This document shows, one piece after another, positions 46,140-58,450 of a stretch of DNA of 64,000 nt. The notes beneath the pieces were generated by a model that worked only from the letters and a program-made list of their open reading frames with translations, did no database searches and was not told where the DNA came from. Positions within the stretch are counted from its first letter, which is position 1. Each line of letters begins with the position of its first letter. A program made the translations under genes and the position numbers. The DNA lies in assembly GCA_964019695.1 (NCBI GenBank), contig CAXHUL010000540.1, positions 124,001 to 188,000 of the forward strand, written 5' to 3'. The stretch is from Loripinus fragilis (lineage: Eukaryota; Mollusca; Bivalvia; Lucinida; Lucinidae).

Positions 46140-46709
46140 TATGGCCATTGTATATGCATGGATAGTGCCTTTATGGGCCGATCAACTCCTACCACAGCTT
46201 TTGATGGAGCAATTTGATGCTTTGCCACTACAATGTAGACATATTGAACATATGCATGAAGGAGTTTGATTTGGAAATGATAATTTCTGACAAGATGACA
46301 GCTGTTAGAACTTAGACAATATTCCCCTAACAAGGCTTTTGTATATGCATTGATGGTGCCTTCATGGGCCGATAAACTCCTACCACAGTTTTTGATGGAG
46401 CAATTTGATATGTTGCCTTTACAATATAGACACATTGAACATATGCATGAAGGAGTTTTGTTCGGAAAAAATAATTTTTCGGTATTAGCTTTGACATATA
46501 GAGCTTTCAGGTGTGAATAATTTTGTGTATTTGATCTTAACAAATGTTCCAGATTGCAAGCTTTAAGATCATTTGCACATATTCTACTGAAATCTTGTTT
46601 TCACAGATTCTACTGAAATCTATTTTCAAAACTAGGGTCTGCTGGTTTGAACTATCACTTGCCAAAACTAAGTTTTTTTCACTGACCCTTACTGTGCGGG
46701 GGGTATCTA

Positions 46710-47380
46710 ATAAGCATTGCTTATTGACTTTTTTAATTTTCAACAATGTGGCATTTTGACAAGTGAAGGCTCAGATGAGCCTGTGCAGCCTCCTTTTCAG
46801 TTTAGAAACTCCAAATGATGTTTGGTCAGTAGCTTAACAGTCATAGAATATTCCAGCGACTTGCAAAGGCTCTGATCAGACTGCGCATATGTGCAGGCTG
46901 GTCTGAGCCTTTGCTGGTCGCACATACCACATTGTTGGAAATCTCATGTCACGGCTCAGCCACATTTAGGTGTGTGCATTTATAAGAGCATCTGTGGTTG
47001 TTAACTCTTGTCCCGCTGAACCTGGATAGATCCTTTTGTTGAAAACACTGTAGATCCAGATTAGATGGCTTCTGATGAAGTCATCTTATCAGGATCCACA
47101 CAGTTTCCCTCTCTGTTAACACTCTTATAACTAGAATACTACAATTCAACAGGATAAAAATTTCGGATTGGAGAGGAGTGTAGGTCATACCAGTAGATAT
47201 ATTCAGCATGATAAGGGTTAACATGGTGATTTAGGTATGTATGCAGCAAATCTATTTTCTAAATTACATTTTCATTCATATGCAAATTATATAATCAGAA
47301 TCTATTTATTAGTATCTATATATATCTTACTTTCAACCGTTTCTATATATCTTACTTTGAACCATTTCTTCTCTTTCAAG
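46710..47380. other. Intron segment with short GATCAG-type hairpins
   Basis: Stem at 46862-46915 (aaaggctctgatcagactgc / ggctggtctgagccttt) and another near 47045-47100 (gtagatccagattagatggc / tcaggatccacac). No coding signal. Confidence 0.5.
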
Positions 47381-47381
47381 A

Positions 47382-47560
47382 AGCCCCCGTGGTGTAGTGG
47401 ATAAGCTCTATGCCTTGTAAACCAGGGGTCGCAGGTTTGATTCCCGGCTTCTCCATAAAACCACTTTTGGTTGAGCCTTCGGGAGTTCCCGTCATATAAT
47501 AAACACACAAATCATAAACCATCCCGGCGGAACTGGTTACTACCCAGGGGAAAAGCCACA
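47382..47560 (+). repeat. tRNA-like SINE head, different from the main SINE family
   Basis: gaagcccccgtggtgtagtg, an A-box region, a TGT anticodon-like triplet and a B box (caggtttgattccc), then cttctcca. The acceptor stem pairs for six of seven bases, but the anticodon and T stems do not pair properly, so this is not a working tRNA gene. The following body (gttgagccttcgggagttcc) suggests a SINE. Confidence 0.6.
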
Positions 47561-47814
47561 AAAAGAAAAATAAGCCCTCATCTTAAGATGGTAATTGTTT
47601 TAACAGGGATGTACATTTATTTCTTAAACTAATCAAAACGCTTAGTTAAATGCACATATTAGGGAGACCTTTTGATTAATAAGTGCTTTTCTTCATGATT
47701 ATTCACGTTAAACTCCACCCACTATGAATAATTATATAAATAACTTTCCACACAAAGAAATTACTTGTCAGGCCCACTAGTGTAGGATCATATCTAACCA
47801 TTTTTTTCTATAAA

Positions 47815-47875
47815 CAGTGTAGACCTTGATCAGGCAGCTCTTACAAGAGCTGCCTGATCTGGGTCTGCTCAGTTC
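47815..47875. repeat. Short hairpin repeat, GATCAGGC family
   Basis: gatcaggcagctctt and aagagctgcctgatc form a 15-bp perfect stem inside acagtgtagacctt/gggtctgctcagtt ends. It is one of many related stems in these introns (36.1, 36.6, 37.0, 38.0, 47.0, 49.4, 49.7, 50.3, 51.8, 59.8 kb). Confidence 0.8.
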
Positions 47876-47879
47876 GCAA

Positions 47880-49430
47880 AAGCGTTAAAAGGTGTCTCTA
47901 TGTTGCTGTCTGTCCATCTAGATGCTCAGCACAACTCCTGGACTCGTCTAGTGTCAGGGTATTCCACATTACTGATTTTCAAATAAAAGGGCATGAAGAG
48001 TTGATCAGTTTTCAGCAAGCAAAAAGGAAACAGTTACACTCACCCCTAACCCCTGGGATGGGGATGGGGGCCAAAAGAGAGTTTTTTCCAGAAAGCAGTC
48101 ATGTGTATCAAATTATAGGGATTGAAATTTAGAATAATGTGCAAGTGAAATATATTCCATTACACCTACTATAGGTACTCCAGACGTCTCATCTGGGTCA
48201 GGGACCTGAGAAATCTACTTGTTCAAAAAATGGGTATGTTGCAATGCAACAAATTGAAGGGAATTAAGACTATCATAACATGCAAATAATCAATGGCGCA
48301 TGTTTAAAGGGTAGAGACAGCTGTTTGCTGTTAACTCTCTCTCTCTCTTACACACAAAAAGCACAATGGGTAGATATACAGTTTGTCTTGAATCCCATAC
48401 TACAAAACAATCCATTGAGAAAAATAACAATTGTATGTATATATCTTGCCCCTGGGCCTCTTCTTTAGACTTATGCTGTCTGCTGAGTGCTGATAAACGC
48501 TTGCAAACAGTTTGGACTTTAATAAGGCCTGACAAAAATACCCAAACTATTTTGACTAGTACTTGGTGAAGATATTTTTGAAAAAAAAAATGTCCAAACT
48601 ACATAAAACCATTCAAATTTGCTTAGCATGAAAAAAGTTACATAGTCACTCATATAGTACAGTAAAGCTGTGATGACCAGGATGACATCAGACAGGACAT
48701 CTCTGCGATAACGGTATGTACAAATTGAAAAATATAGACTTAAAATGTGGAAACAATCTTAGGATGATTTCTTGTCGTTCCTCAGAAATTTCTTTAAAAA
48801 ATCAGAAGATACAGTCCCGTCATTCCTGCCCAGATTTATATAAATGCAATTTAAGAGAATATTTTGTTTCATGGTATTGTGCCATGCTTGTGTTAACATC
48901 TCTTTCTTTACAGATCAGCCGACTGGCAGGAATAGTCTGCGTCAGACTGTCCAATCACAGGTTTTATCTTCAATATATATATAAGTACAGAGGACTGATA
49001 AGAAGGACAATTCAGTGATATATTGTAGTAGAAATAGAGGATCTTATGTGTGGGTGCTCGTGTATTTCTGATTTTTATTAAACAAGTTGAGGGAATGAGT
49101 TTAAATGCAAGTCTTTGTCAAGCATTTTTTTTTGCTTTTTCACAACGAGTTTCATAAATTCAGTAATACAGGAGCACAAATGTGAGATTCTATTTATCAT
49201 ATGACACTAAAATTATTTTGCAATTTCGCGTGAAGAGTTTGCGGCATTGTACTGGGCGTCATTTCAAAACATTACCAAAATATGAAATTCACTAGTTTTT
49301 TACCATTTTAAAACATGGTGTTATACACTCTCAGGCATGATGTCATATGATAAATTTTCTTAACCATTTTCCTGCCATGTCTGTTCTCTGGTGTATATTA
49401 TATTCATATGCACTCCAGACTACTTTTATT
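47880..49430. other. Intron segment, fragments of the CAGACAAC / GATCTGG family
   Basis: A family fragment lies at about 48475-48550 (gcaaacagtttggac). A CT dinucleotide run lies near 48337. No exon is seen. Confidence 0.4.
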
Positions 49431-49673
49431 GTACAGTATGTGCCCTGATCAGGCTGCTCTTAGCAGTTTGATCAGGTCCATATTGTTTGCAATATAAGCT
49501 GCCAAATTGAATGTGTATCAGCTGATTCAGCGGATGAGAAGTCAGACGATATTTGTTGAGAATGGCTTGAAAAAGGTTAATTTTCTGCAGAAACAAACTT
49601 CTGTGATGGGTACAGATAATGTTCCAACTCTTAATGTTGACAACACACCATAGTTACATTTGGTATTCAGAGT

Positions 49674-49765
49674 TAGCCTGATAAAACAGCTTAAACCCAG
49701 ATCAGCCTGCTCCTCCTCCTGAAGGAGCAGTCTGATCAGGGTTTACATTGTTTGCAGCTTCAACA
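49674..49765. repeat. Short hairpin repeat, GATCAGGC family
   Basis: cagcttaaacccagatcagc and ctgatcagggtttacattg pair across ctcctcctcctgaaggag. Same family as 47815-47875. Confidence 0.75.
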
Positions 49766-49867
49766 ATACATTTTACACACCTCGGATCAAATGGACTACC
49801 TACCTTATTCAACCTATGAAATGCACTGTCTGTACATTATTTTTACAAAATGCTATACCTTCGTTTA

Positions 49868-50078
49868 AAGAGACTAGATCTGTAACTATAAACAATTTTC
49901 GAAAAAAAATCTTTTCTTTTTAAATCATTTGTAAAAATAAAATTAAGGTATGTTTTCACAATAAACATGTCCAGTACTGCTGAAAACTGCATAAAAAAGT
50001 GAATTACCTTATAAAAACAGGTGGTTTTCTCTTGTTTGTAATTATTTACGTCCCTCCAATAATTCTAGACAGTTGATT
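49868..50078 (+). repeat. Dispersed repeat, second copy of 32478-32690
   Basis: See shared blocks listed for the first copy; same orientation, with several indels. Confidence 0.65.
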
Positions 50079-50946
50079 TTTAACATAAATGCTGTTGTTT
50101 TGATAGTGATAATTTGTTAAGATTTACCAAAATGTTTACCTGAATTTGAGTATTTTTACTGTATTCTTGAAAAATAGAAACTTTATTTCTAAAATTAGAA
50201 GATCAAAAGTTACAGACTATGCAGCCTTAAAAACAGTCAATATCAATAACAGTTATTTCAATATATACGCTGGTCAACAGTACATTCTATTAAGAATCCT
50301 GACCATTGACTGGAAGAAGAACGATATCCAGATCAACTGGCTGGCTAATCTGCTCAAGCCAGTTGATCAGGATCCACACTATTTTTCATCCACAAGATGA
50401 AATTATTCCTATCAATAATGCAATTGTATGGTGCTACATTGACTAAAAATGATCTCTTATAGCTGTGTGTGCAATTATTAGGTGAATTTTATAAATTTAG
50501 ATGTCTGAATATTTAGGGTAAATAAAGTAATACATTTTGGTTTCTCAAGATTTTCTCTGATTCTAGTTCAAATGCTTGTCAGAATATATTGTTAATTTGG
50601 CTGCTGGTTGATACTTCTAAAAACAATATCCCAAATCTGTCAGTCATTCTTTAAGTAATTTAGCAGCAATAACACTTTTCTCTTCCAAAACAATCACAAA
50701 AATCTAGATGAATCTACACTTGTAAACTTGAAGTCCATTGGATCAGAAATTTTATATTGAGTTTTTCATTAATTAAATATCAGTAGTTTTAGTCTGAAAG
50801 TAACATAAATCAAAAATAAATGGGAAGGGGACATATCATATCGTTCCTGGTCCGGATCCTGTCAGCATTATGTTTTTCAAGTGTTTGTATTTGAAATCTC
50901 AAAAATATACACTAGCCGGTTTTAGCAGAATTTTCTTTAATATAAC

Positions 50947-51088
50947 CACAGGGGCTTGAAGTTCTATCCTTATATCACTTCTAAACCCTAAAACCAACAA
51001 TCTCTTAATGTCATTACGTAGTGACATTGTGAGCTTTTGGTTTTGAGGCCATAGAGGTGATATAAGAATCAAACTTCAAGCTCCTGTG
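50947..51088. mobile_element. 142-bp hairpin MITE
   Basis: cacaggggcttgaagttcta at the left answers aacttcaagctcctgtg at the right; the arms continue through tatatcacttctaaac / ggtgatata. Flanking atataac on both sides is a likely 7-bp target duplication. Confidence 0.75.
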
Positions 51089-51420
51089 ATATAACATTTG
51101 CACAATAATTGTTACGATGAAAAGTTCATCAGGTTTTGGTGACTTTGGCCTAATTTTTATGGTCACAGTTAGACATACATGTAGACTGCCAAATTTGAGT
51201 CAAAATTTTACCCCAATTTGGCCACCTTATAGCTTCATACTATATTTATCTTTGTCCTCTAACGAAATTGGGGTTGACTGTTTTCACATAATATAGCATT
51301 GGGCAAGATTGAGTCAGTGTCAATTTGGTTTTGGTGACAGTGACCCAGTTTTTAAGTGGTCACTTTTGGACATAAATTGCCAAATTAAGCTGAAACTTGC
51401 CTGCATGCTCCATAACTCAG

Positions 51421-51582
51421 GCCTCCAGATAAGAGTGCGTATTGGAAAGCTATTTTCTTTATTTCTCGTCCAAAACATACGTCTCGATGAGACGGCTCTT
51501 TTGAGCACCCAAAACACATGTTTTAATCAATGGGTAAGAAAATAATTACAATTTCACGCACATAAAATTTCCTTATCTGGAT
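51421..51582. mobile_element. Hairpin MITE, GAACCGTCTC family (162 bp)
   Basis: Ends gcctccagataag and cttatctgga; centre acgtctcgatgagacggctc with gcacccaaaacacatg following. The left half of the central stem is shortened compared with the 40.3-kb copy. Confidence 0.7.
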
Positions 51583-51754
51583 CTATGTAACTCCTGAACT
51601 ACTTTATGACCATCTGAAGTTCAGGGTTTGGCTGGTGGGGGGAGGGGGGCACCTGTTTCAACTGAAAGCACAGTATTAAACATTCAAAAAATTAAGTATA
51701 TGTAGTCCGTTTGAGCACCTGATGATCATTGAGGCATGTGCAATGTAGAGTTGG

Positions 51755-51860
51755 AATAGCAGACAGTGTAAACCCGGATCAGACTGCTGATTTAGGTCTA
51801 AACCCAGATCCTTTGGAAGCAGTCTGGTCTGGGTTTTAATCTGCCTGATCAGGCATATCT
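51755..51860. repeat. Hairpin repeat, GATCAGGC family (nested arms)
   Basis: gtaaacccggatcagactgc and gcagtctggtctgggttt pair; a further taaacccagatcc unit lies in the loop. Confidence 0.7.
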
Positions 51861-51899
51861 GTCTTAATATTTTGAGCAAATATGCTACGTATAATGTTT

Positions 51900-52440
51900 A
51901 GTTTAAGATGAAAATTATCAATTCTTTAATCACTTATTCGTCCTTTTCAACAATCATGTTTTAAACATACGATGAATAGAATTACGTATCTTGTTTATAA
52001 AGTAATTCATTGACTGTAGTACAGTATCATATGTTTGCTATTGTTTGTTTTCTGAGTGGTGTATTTTGGTTTCTTACATGACTGCCCATGCGGGTTAGTA
52101 GGTAGGTATGAAGCTGTGCGTGCTTAGCAGTTTGTAAAAGAAGTGCGTCATGGCACTATGGGCATATGGGAGAATGCAAATTGATCATATTAACTTTCAA
52201 ATGAATCTCTATAAAAGTAGATGCCATTGGATGCTTAGTCTTGCATGATATCACATGAACTTGTGACCAACTATAACATATGCATAATGTGTAAAGTTGA
52301 TCAATTAAGTTTGATGACCTTAACCCTGTCATTGTCAACTCCACTATATCAGCATACAGATCATGGGGTTGGTAAGGGGTTCTTTGGTGAAGATGGGGAG
52401 ATATGCTATATAGACAAGATATAAATAGCAATCAAACTAC
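51900..52440. other. Intron segment, nothing recognised
   Basis: No repeat border or coding signal was noticed. Confidence 0.35.
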
Positions 52441-52444
52441 ATGT

Positions 52445-52624
52445 GGAGCGCAGTGCCTCAATTGGTAGAGCCTTATACTGGTGATCAAGGGTTGCAAGTT
52501 CGATACTCATCAGAGTCACTGTGTTGTGTCCTTGAGCAAGACATTTAGGAAGACAGGAAACCATCCCGACATGACTGAAAAATAGTCGACTGGGATGTAA
52601 AGCATCAACACAAACAAAAGCAAT
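52445..52624 (+). repeat. tRNA-derived SINE copy
   Basis: Head ggagcgcagtgcctcaattg, B-box-like gcaagttcgatactc, body gtgtccttgagcaagacatt, tail gactgggatgtaaagcatca plus A-rich end. Confidence 0.8.
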
Positions 52625-53483
52625 CAAAGTATTTCGCGAAGTACAACCATTAGTGAGCGAGATAAGTAATCTGACTTCTGTGGACTGCTAATGCTGGGTG
52701 ATGAGTTTGAACCCTAGTCCAGCAACATTTCTCTCTCTACTGCTGAGGCCAAATGAAAAAAATAACTGTGTTTAGGGTAACCTGACCCTACCTTAATACA
52801 TCTTTCATTGTTTAACTTGAAGAAGCTTGTCAAGCTAGTTTAGTGTGAGTAGCAATGTACAGCTTTTAGAGAAAAAATCCGCAATAATTTGACTGAAACA
52901 ACTTGACCCTTCATTGCTGTTAATACATTACATCCACCCAACTGGTTTGGATCTAAAATATATTTAAAACAGGATATATCGGTGTTAAGTGAAGTAAGGG
53001 ATATACTGTCTTTCCAGAGACTTCACTGCTCACATACATAAATTATGGAAGTAGATGAAGGTTCGTACCAAAAAGTAGACTTCTAGCCTAGCTGATAGCT
53101 GCACATGCTCATTTGACTCTGTAAGACAGAAACTTTTGCATGCTTTTTTGTCGTCTGCAGGCCATTTTTTCTTCTTCAAAATTAATTTTTTCAAAAAAAT
53201 CTTTCAGAGATACCAGATTGTCAAACAGTTTTGTTAGGGCAGTTGTCAGTTACTGACAAAGAAGAATGCACTATGTATTTGTTAACTCTTTACTTGCCCT
53301 ATCTGGATCCAAACTGACACTCAGGGATAGTATTCCTGATTTTTTTTTTGTTGAAAAGTTAATTTTGAAAAAAAGTTGGCAGACAACATGGACAATTACC
53401 CAATATGCAAAGTGTTAATATGAGCATGGACCACAGCTTACACTGGTAGTTAAGCTGCCAAAATATAAAATTCAGAAAATAGG

Positions 53484-53695
53484 AGACAAGTGACTCAGTG
53501 GGAGAGGCTTCAACTTTATAGAGAAGGGTCACTGGTCTGAGCCTCACTGGAGGCACTGTGTTGTATCCTTGAGCAAGACATTTTATCCTCTGCTTAGTAC
53601 TGGTTCAACCTAGGAAACACCCTGATTTGCTTGAAAAATTGTTGACTGGGATGTAAAGCATCATCTCAAACAAAATATAACAAATAAATAAGAGT
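53484..53695 (+). repeat. tRNA-derived SINE copy
   Basis: Head with gactcagtgggagaggcttc, body gtatccttgagcaagacatt and gtactggttcaacctaggaa, tail gactgggatgtaaagcatca then a CAAA-rich end. Confidence 0.8.
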
Positions 53696-53744
53696 GTGCT
53701 TATCGAACTACATAGTAAAATCTGTGTAAAACAGCCACTCTAAA

Positions 53745-53935
53745 AAAGACAAAACAAATATCTTTATGACAAATGGCTAAGTGAAGGTCAAAAGTAATGC
53801 AGAATGCTCCAAAGGGAGCATTCTGCAATACTTTGGAATTTCACTAAGCCATTTGTCATAAAGATATTGAGTATTCTGCATTACTTTTGACCTTCACTTA
53901 GCCATTTGTCATAAAGATATTTGTTTTTTCTATTT
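53745..53935. mobile_element. Foldback element with a duplicated arm
   Basis: The left arm (aaatatctttatgacaaatg ... gtaatgcagaatgctcc) folds onto ggagcattctgcaatact ... catttgtcataaagatat. A second copy of the right arm follows at once (attctgcattacttttgacc ... cataaagatatttg). Non-coding. Confidence 0.75.
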
Positions 53936-54125
53936 CGAGTTGCCATTTTACTGTACATATTTGTCCTCGCATACATGAATTACAGCCAATCTTACCGATT
54001 CCAAGAAAATGGAGAGCAAGTCACTATCATAACAGCTCACAATGTTTGGCTTACTTGAATCTACACTGTAGTCTGTAAATATATGAGATAAATATAGTAT
54101 TGATAGAATAAAAAAATTCATTTTA

Positions 54126-54330
54126 GGAGCGGAGTTGCTCATTGGTCGAGTGCTCGACTTAGATCTAGGTCCCTCGTTGGATCCTCAGTGGTGGCACTGG
54201 GTTATGTCCTTGAGCAAGGCAATTAATCCTCACTGCTTAGTACTGGTTTAAACCAAGAAATTTTGTTTCACCCCAACATGACTGAAAAATTGTACAAAAG
54301 CATCAACAAAAACAAAAAAAAGAACAAATA
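54126..54330 (+). repeat. tRNA-derived SINE copy
   Basis: Head ggagcggagttgctcattgg, body gtccttgagcaaggcaatta and ttagtactggtttaaacc, tail acaaaagcatcaacaaaaac. It lies 0.28 kb before the third coding exon. Confidence 0.8.
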
Positions 54331-54605
54331 TTTTAACTTTAATATGTAAACCCTTCAGAACCACCTTAAATCTGCAGACGATGGCATTTTAGGACATAAA
54401 ACTAACTAATTTTGGAGTTAATCAGGCTTAGTTTTTCTTGTGAGTTGGCTGCTGGCAGACAATTCACATAAAATACTTAACTTTATTTGTCTCCAAACTG
54501 AAATGTGTCTCACATATGTCATCAGCTGCAGTCATGATTGGTGCTGTTTAAATTGCAGACTTCCTTAAGTGACGTAATTAAAAGCAGCTGCCTGTTTTAT
54601 TCCAG

Positions 54606-54734
54606 GAGTGAGAATGGTCGCTGAAGACGACAGTTTTAGACAGGAAGTTGATGACTTTATTCTTGCCAATATTGCGGAGGTGACCAATAGTAAACTGTTC
54701 TGTGGTCTGCCAAGGGTAGCTGTAGAAATTGTTG
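54606..54734 (+). CDS. BTB-BACK gene, third coding exon: BACK domain
   Basis: Acceptor gttttattccag/GAGTG at 54605; donor TTGTTG/gtaagc after 54734. The phase matches exon 2 (two bases complete the codon; one base is left over). It encodes VRMVAEDDSFRQEVDDFILA then NIAEVTNSKLFCGLPRVAVE, helices of the BACK domain; the leading VRMVAEDDS region resembles the ...ANAEDHS... segment common in Kelch-like proteins. Intron 3, downstream, is 7.1 kb. With the flanking exons it forms one continuous open frame. Confidence 0.9.
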
Positions 54735-54758
54735 GTAAGCTCTTCTCATATATTTCAT

Positions 54759-55850
54759 TATAGTCCCGCTTTGAAAAAGTGTGGCTATACTGGATTTGGG
54801 TTGTCCGTCATTCCATGTTTCGGTTATTTTGTCCATCTTAATTTAGTTTCCGCTCAATATCTTGAGAACAAGTTGATAGAATTTTACCAAATTTTGTATA
54901 TGCATTGAGAACAAATTGAGAGAATTTTACCAAATTATGTATATCCATTGATATTGACAAGATCTCGATTGGGATTGTTACACATAATTGTTCACATGAT
55001 GTCAGAATTTCGTTTCCGCTCAATATCTTGAGAACTAATTGATAGAATTTGACCAAATTTTGTATGTGCATTGATATTGATAAGATCTCCTCAACTAGGT
55101 TGAGATTGTTACCTGTCATTTTTGATACATAGTTATGGCCCTTGATTGATGTCAGATTTTTGTTTGCACACAATATCTTAAAACGAATTGGTAGATTTTT
55201 TACCAAATTCTGTATGTGCATTGATAATTGAAAAGATCTAGGCTGGGATTGTTACCTTTCATTTTCCGAAAATTTGTAACAGAGTTATGGCCCTTGATCA
55301 GATTTTTGTTTCCACTCAATATGATAGAATTTTACCGAATTTTGTATATGCATTGATATTAACAAGATCTTGATAGGGATTTTTACATATTATTTTACAA
55401 ACATTTGTAACAGAGTTATGGCCCTTGATTGATGTCAGAATTTCGTTTCGGCTCAATATGTAATTGATAGAATTTGACCAAATTTTGTATGTGTATTGAT
55501 ATTGACAAGATCTAGGTTGGGATTGTTACCAGTCATTTTCACATTCGTAACAGTTATGGCCCCCGATTGATGCCAGATTTTCGTTTCCGCTCAATATTAT
55601 GAGAACAAATTGATAGAATTTCACCCAATTTTTGCATTTTTATTGACTATGTTAGGATTGTTATGCTCCAGATTGTTACCTGTCAAATTTTGCTTACTTG
55701 TAACAGAGTTCCAGCCCTTGATTGATGTCAGTATTTTGTTTCCACTCAATATCTTCGGAACGAACAGATTTTCACCCAACTTTGTATATATATGCTTTGA
55801 TATGTACAAGATCTAGGTTGGGATGGTTACCTGTTATGGCCTTTGATGTT
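54759..55850. repeat. Tandem core-repeat array, about 145-170-bp period
   Basis: Units repeat ttccgctcaatatcttgaga, aattgatagaattttaccaa, gtatgtgcattgatattgac and agttatggcccttgattgat from 54838, 55010, 55155, 55310, 55445, 55580 and 55738. The array begins 25 bases after the exon 3 donor with tagtcccgctttgaaaaagt. HINE/pearl-like by architecture; no right end was identified. Confidence 0.75.
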
Positions 55851-56289
55851 GAACAGCATGAACAACGCTACAGCAGGGCTATAGTCAGATTCTCTGACAA
55901 TGCTAGTTATTACAGACTGCTAATTTATAATTATTTGCCTGCTAGGGGCCTAGCAGCGATTTTTGCCATCTGATGATCTTTGCAAATAGTTTGGACCGGG
56001 ATCTGGCTCGACGGAACGTTGCGCCTGATCTGGAGCCAAACTTTTTTACACTGGTAGTATTCCTGAATTTTTTTTTGGAAAGAAGTCTGTGGATGACAAA
56101 AAATCCTGGAAAACTCCCCACCAGTTTGATGTTGACCTTTTTCAACCTAATAAATGCACTGTGCACATTACCTTACCTACCCTTTATAAAACACAGTCTA
56201 GATCCATAAAAGCTGGTTTCTGATGAAGGCAGATCAGGCTTCTTAATATTTTGGTCTATACTATGACAGCAATATAATTAATGAATGTA

Positions 56290-57119
56290 CATCATGGCCA
56301 CCAGGTTGACTGGAATTCTTTTATTATTGCATAAGCTTTGTGCCACACGCTTTTATCAGTCACAAACCCATGTATTAACAGGCAATTCACATGATGTTAA
56401 TGCCTTAAATACACTTATTCCAGTCCACAACATTTTAGCACAACTGATCCGCTCTTATATATGGCTTGGCCCTGGAACTCGAATATTAATGAGAGTGTCT
56501 AACCACCTGTTCACTGTGGAACAGGGGCAAAATATAATGCCTTTCTTTTCATAAATTTAGGTGAATATTATATATCACTGAATTAATCACTGAATTAATG
56601 CAATAATAACGATCAAACATAATTGTTTTCCAATGCATTGATGTTCTTCATGTTCTTCATGTCCCTCAGGTTAGAAAATTTCAGGCTTCCCCCCACCCCC
56701 TGTTTTAACATCTCCCTCGGGACCTAGCGAACATCAATGCATGAAAATCCATGAAAACAGCCCACAAATTACTCAGTGTGCACTTATAAGTACATTATTG
56801 TGCATTGATTAGATCAAATTTGGTATCTATTAAATCACTTCTTGGGGTGGGGGTGGGATCTAAGGTTATAATTTACAAATTACCTGGTATTTCTGTCCTT
56901 GAAGATCTTAACAAACAATACATCTACTGATGAAATTCGGTGATATCTCATGTTGGTCTACACTGTACTGGGTGGCCATGATGTAAAGGATAAGACAGGG
57001 GTCTAAGGTTAAATCGTCAGCTTTTCCAGTCAGTTGAATGAGTATTTAAAAGCCACGACCCCATCTACATATAAACGCAGCTGTTGGTAGGAAACACATA
57101 CATACACATATATAAAAAT
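56290..57119. other. Intron segment, nothing recognised
   Basis: The 89-codon open frame at 56285-56554 has no recognised domain and no splice context. Nothing else was noticed. Confidence 0.35.
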
Positions 57120-57638
57120 GGTCATGGTAGGGCTGCCACGTTTACGAAATTTGGTAAACGTTTACACGAGTTCCAGTAACCGAAACGATTCCGTTTTCAC
57201 GTAACTTCCAGATTTTTTTTCATGATGCAGATTGGTAAAATCGCCGATATTTTCCTTAAAAACCATTTGAAAAATGTACCTTGTGCAAATATTCGAAGTT
57301 GTTTCTGGCTGGGTGTTGTGATAGAAAGTTCTCATTTCAAGTAATTGGAAAGTGATTGCAACATGCACAGACTCCTACATTACGGACAATTTCTTCAGTT
57401 GCAAGGGTGTTATTAATGAGTGGACACACACAAGACGTAACTGCGAGTTGTCACGTACGCATCAATACACACGCCAACAGGAAGTAAACAAAACAATTCA
57501 CATGCATCTCCTCTTTGCCTTCACATAAATAGCTGTTAAAATTGCAGGAATACAATTGTTCCAATCAGTGACTGAGTGAGACAATATTAGGGGCATTTAT
57601 ATGGCCCGTTGAGCATGGCCACCATACTTTCTAATTGC

Positions 57639-58450
57639 CAGGGTTTGCGCTAGGATTTATTTTTCTTTCGCCACCATTTTCGCCAATCAGATTTTTTTTG
57701 TGCCATTTTCTTGAACTTAGAGCCAGATTTTGGCCATTTGTCGCCCAAAAAGAGCCAGGTTTGGGGGCATTTTTCGCAAAAAATGTCTTCTGTCTTTAAT
57801 CCCCCTTAATTCTGGTGGATTATTGTACACACATTGATAAAACAACTAAGGAATAGTCCATTTCGTATTTAAAGCGGTTGACAGTCTTTAAATTTATGTA
57901 TATTTGTACCTGGAGATTGTTGATTTTTCTTAACAAACAGAGCAAACACTGATGAAATGGTGTTTGGGTATTCAAGGCTTGCCAAAGTACCTGTGTGCAA
58001 GTATTCATAATAAATAGGATTAACCAACATTGTAACAGGGATGTCAGGGTTTGCGCTAGGATTTATTTTCTTTCGCCACCATTTTCGCCAATCAGATTTT
58101 TTTTGTGCCATTTTCTTGAACATAGAGCCAGATTTTGGCCATTTGTCGCCCAAAAAGAGCCAGGTTTGGGGGCATTTTTTGCAAAAAATGTCTTCTGTCT
58201 TTAACCCCCCTTAATTCTGGTGGATTATTGTACACACATTGATAAAACAACTAAGGAATAGTCCATTTCGTATTTAAAGCGGTTGACAGTCTTTAAATTT
58301 ATGTATATTTGTACCTGGAGATTGTTGATTTTTCTTAACAAACAGAGCAAACACTGATGAAATGGTGTTTGGGTATTCAAGGCTTGCCAAAGTACCTGTG
58401 TGCAAGTATTCATAATAAATAGGATTAACCAACATTGTAACAGGGATGAT
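57639..58450. repeat. 406-bp tandem duplication of the inner transposon's left end
   Basis: The units at 57639-58044 and 58045-58450 are almost identical (one noticed change is ttttcgcaaaa/ttttttgcaaaa). Each starts with the terminal cagggtttgcgctagg, so the left terminus is present twice. The 62-codon open frame repeated in both is a by-product. Confidence 0.9.

Larger units (their letters stand above)
42342..46706. mobile_element. Composite repeat element with ATACCCCCCGCA inverted ends
   Basis: Left end ataccccccgca (42342-42353) and right end tgcggggggtat (46695-46706) are exact inverted repeats. Between them lie tandem units of about 185 bp (gatcaactcctaccacagct ... gaacatatgcatgaaggagt) starting near 43931, 44303, 44486, 44686, 46177 and 46363. 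Two other elements are nested inside (42423-43712 and 44970-46139). Inverted ends plus core repeats fit non-autonomous Helentron-like (HINE/pearl) elements of molluscs; this class is an inference. Confidence 0.65.

Noticed and set aside
47382..47456. A possible tRNA-Thr gene
   Set aside because: The A and B boxes are tRNA-like, but the anticodon and T stems do not pair and a SINE-like body follows.
56285..56554. An 89-codon open frame in intron 3
   Set aside because: No domain, no splice sites and no start context; typical chance frame.
57820..58413. Two identical 62-codon frames on the minus strand
   Set aside because: They are the same frame seen twice because of the 406-bp tandem duplication in a non-coding transposon end.
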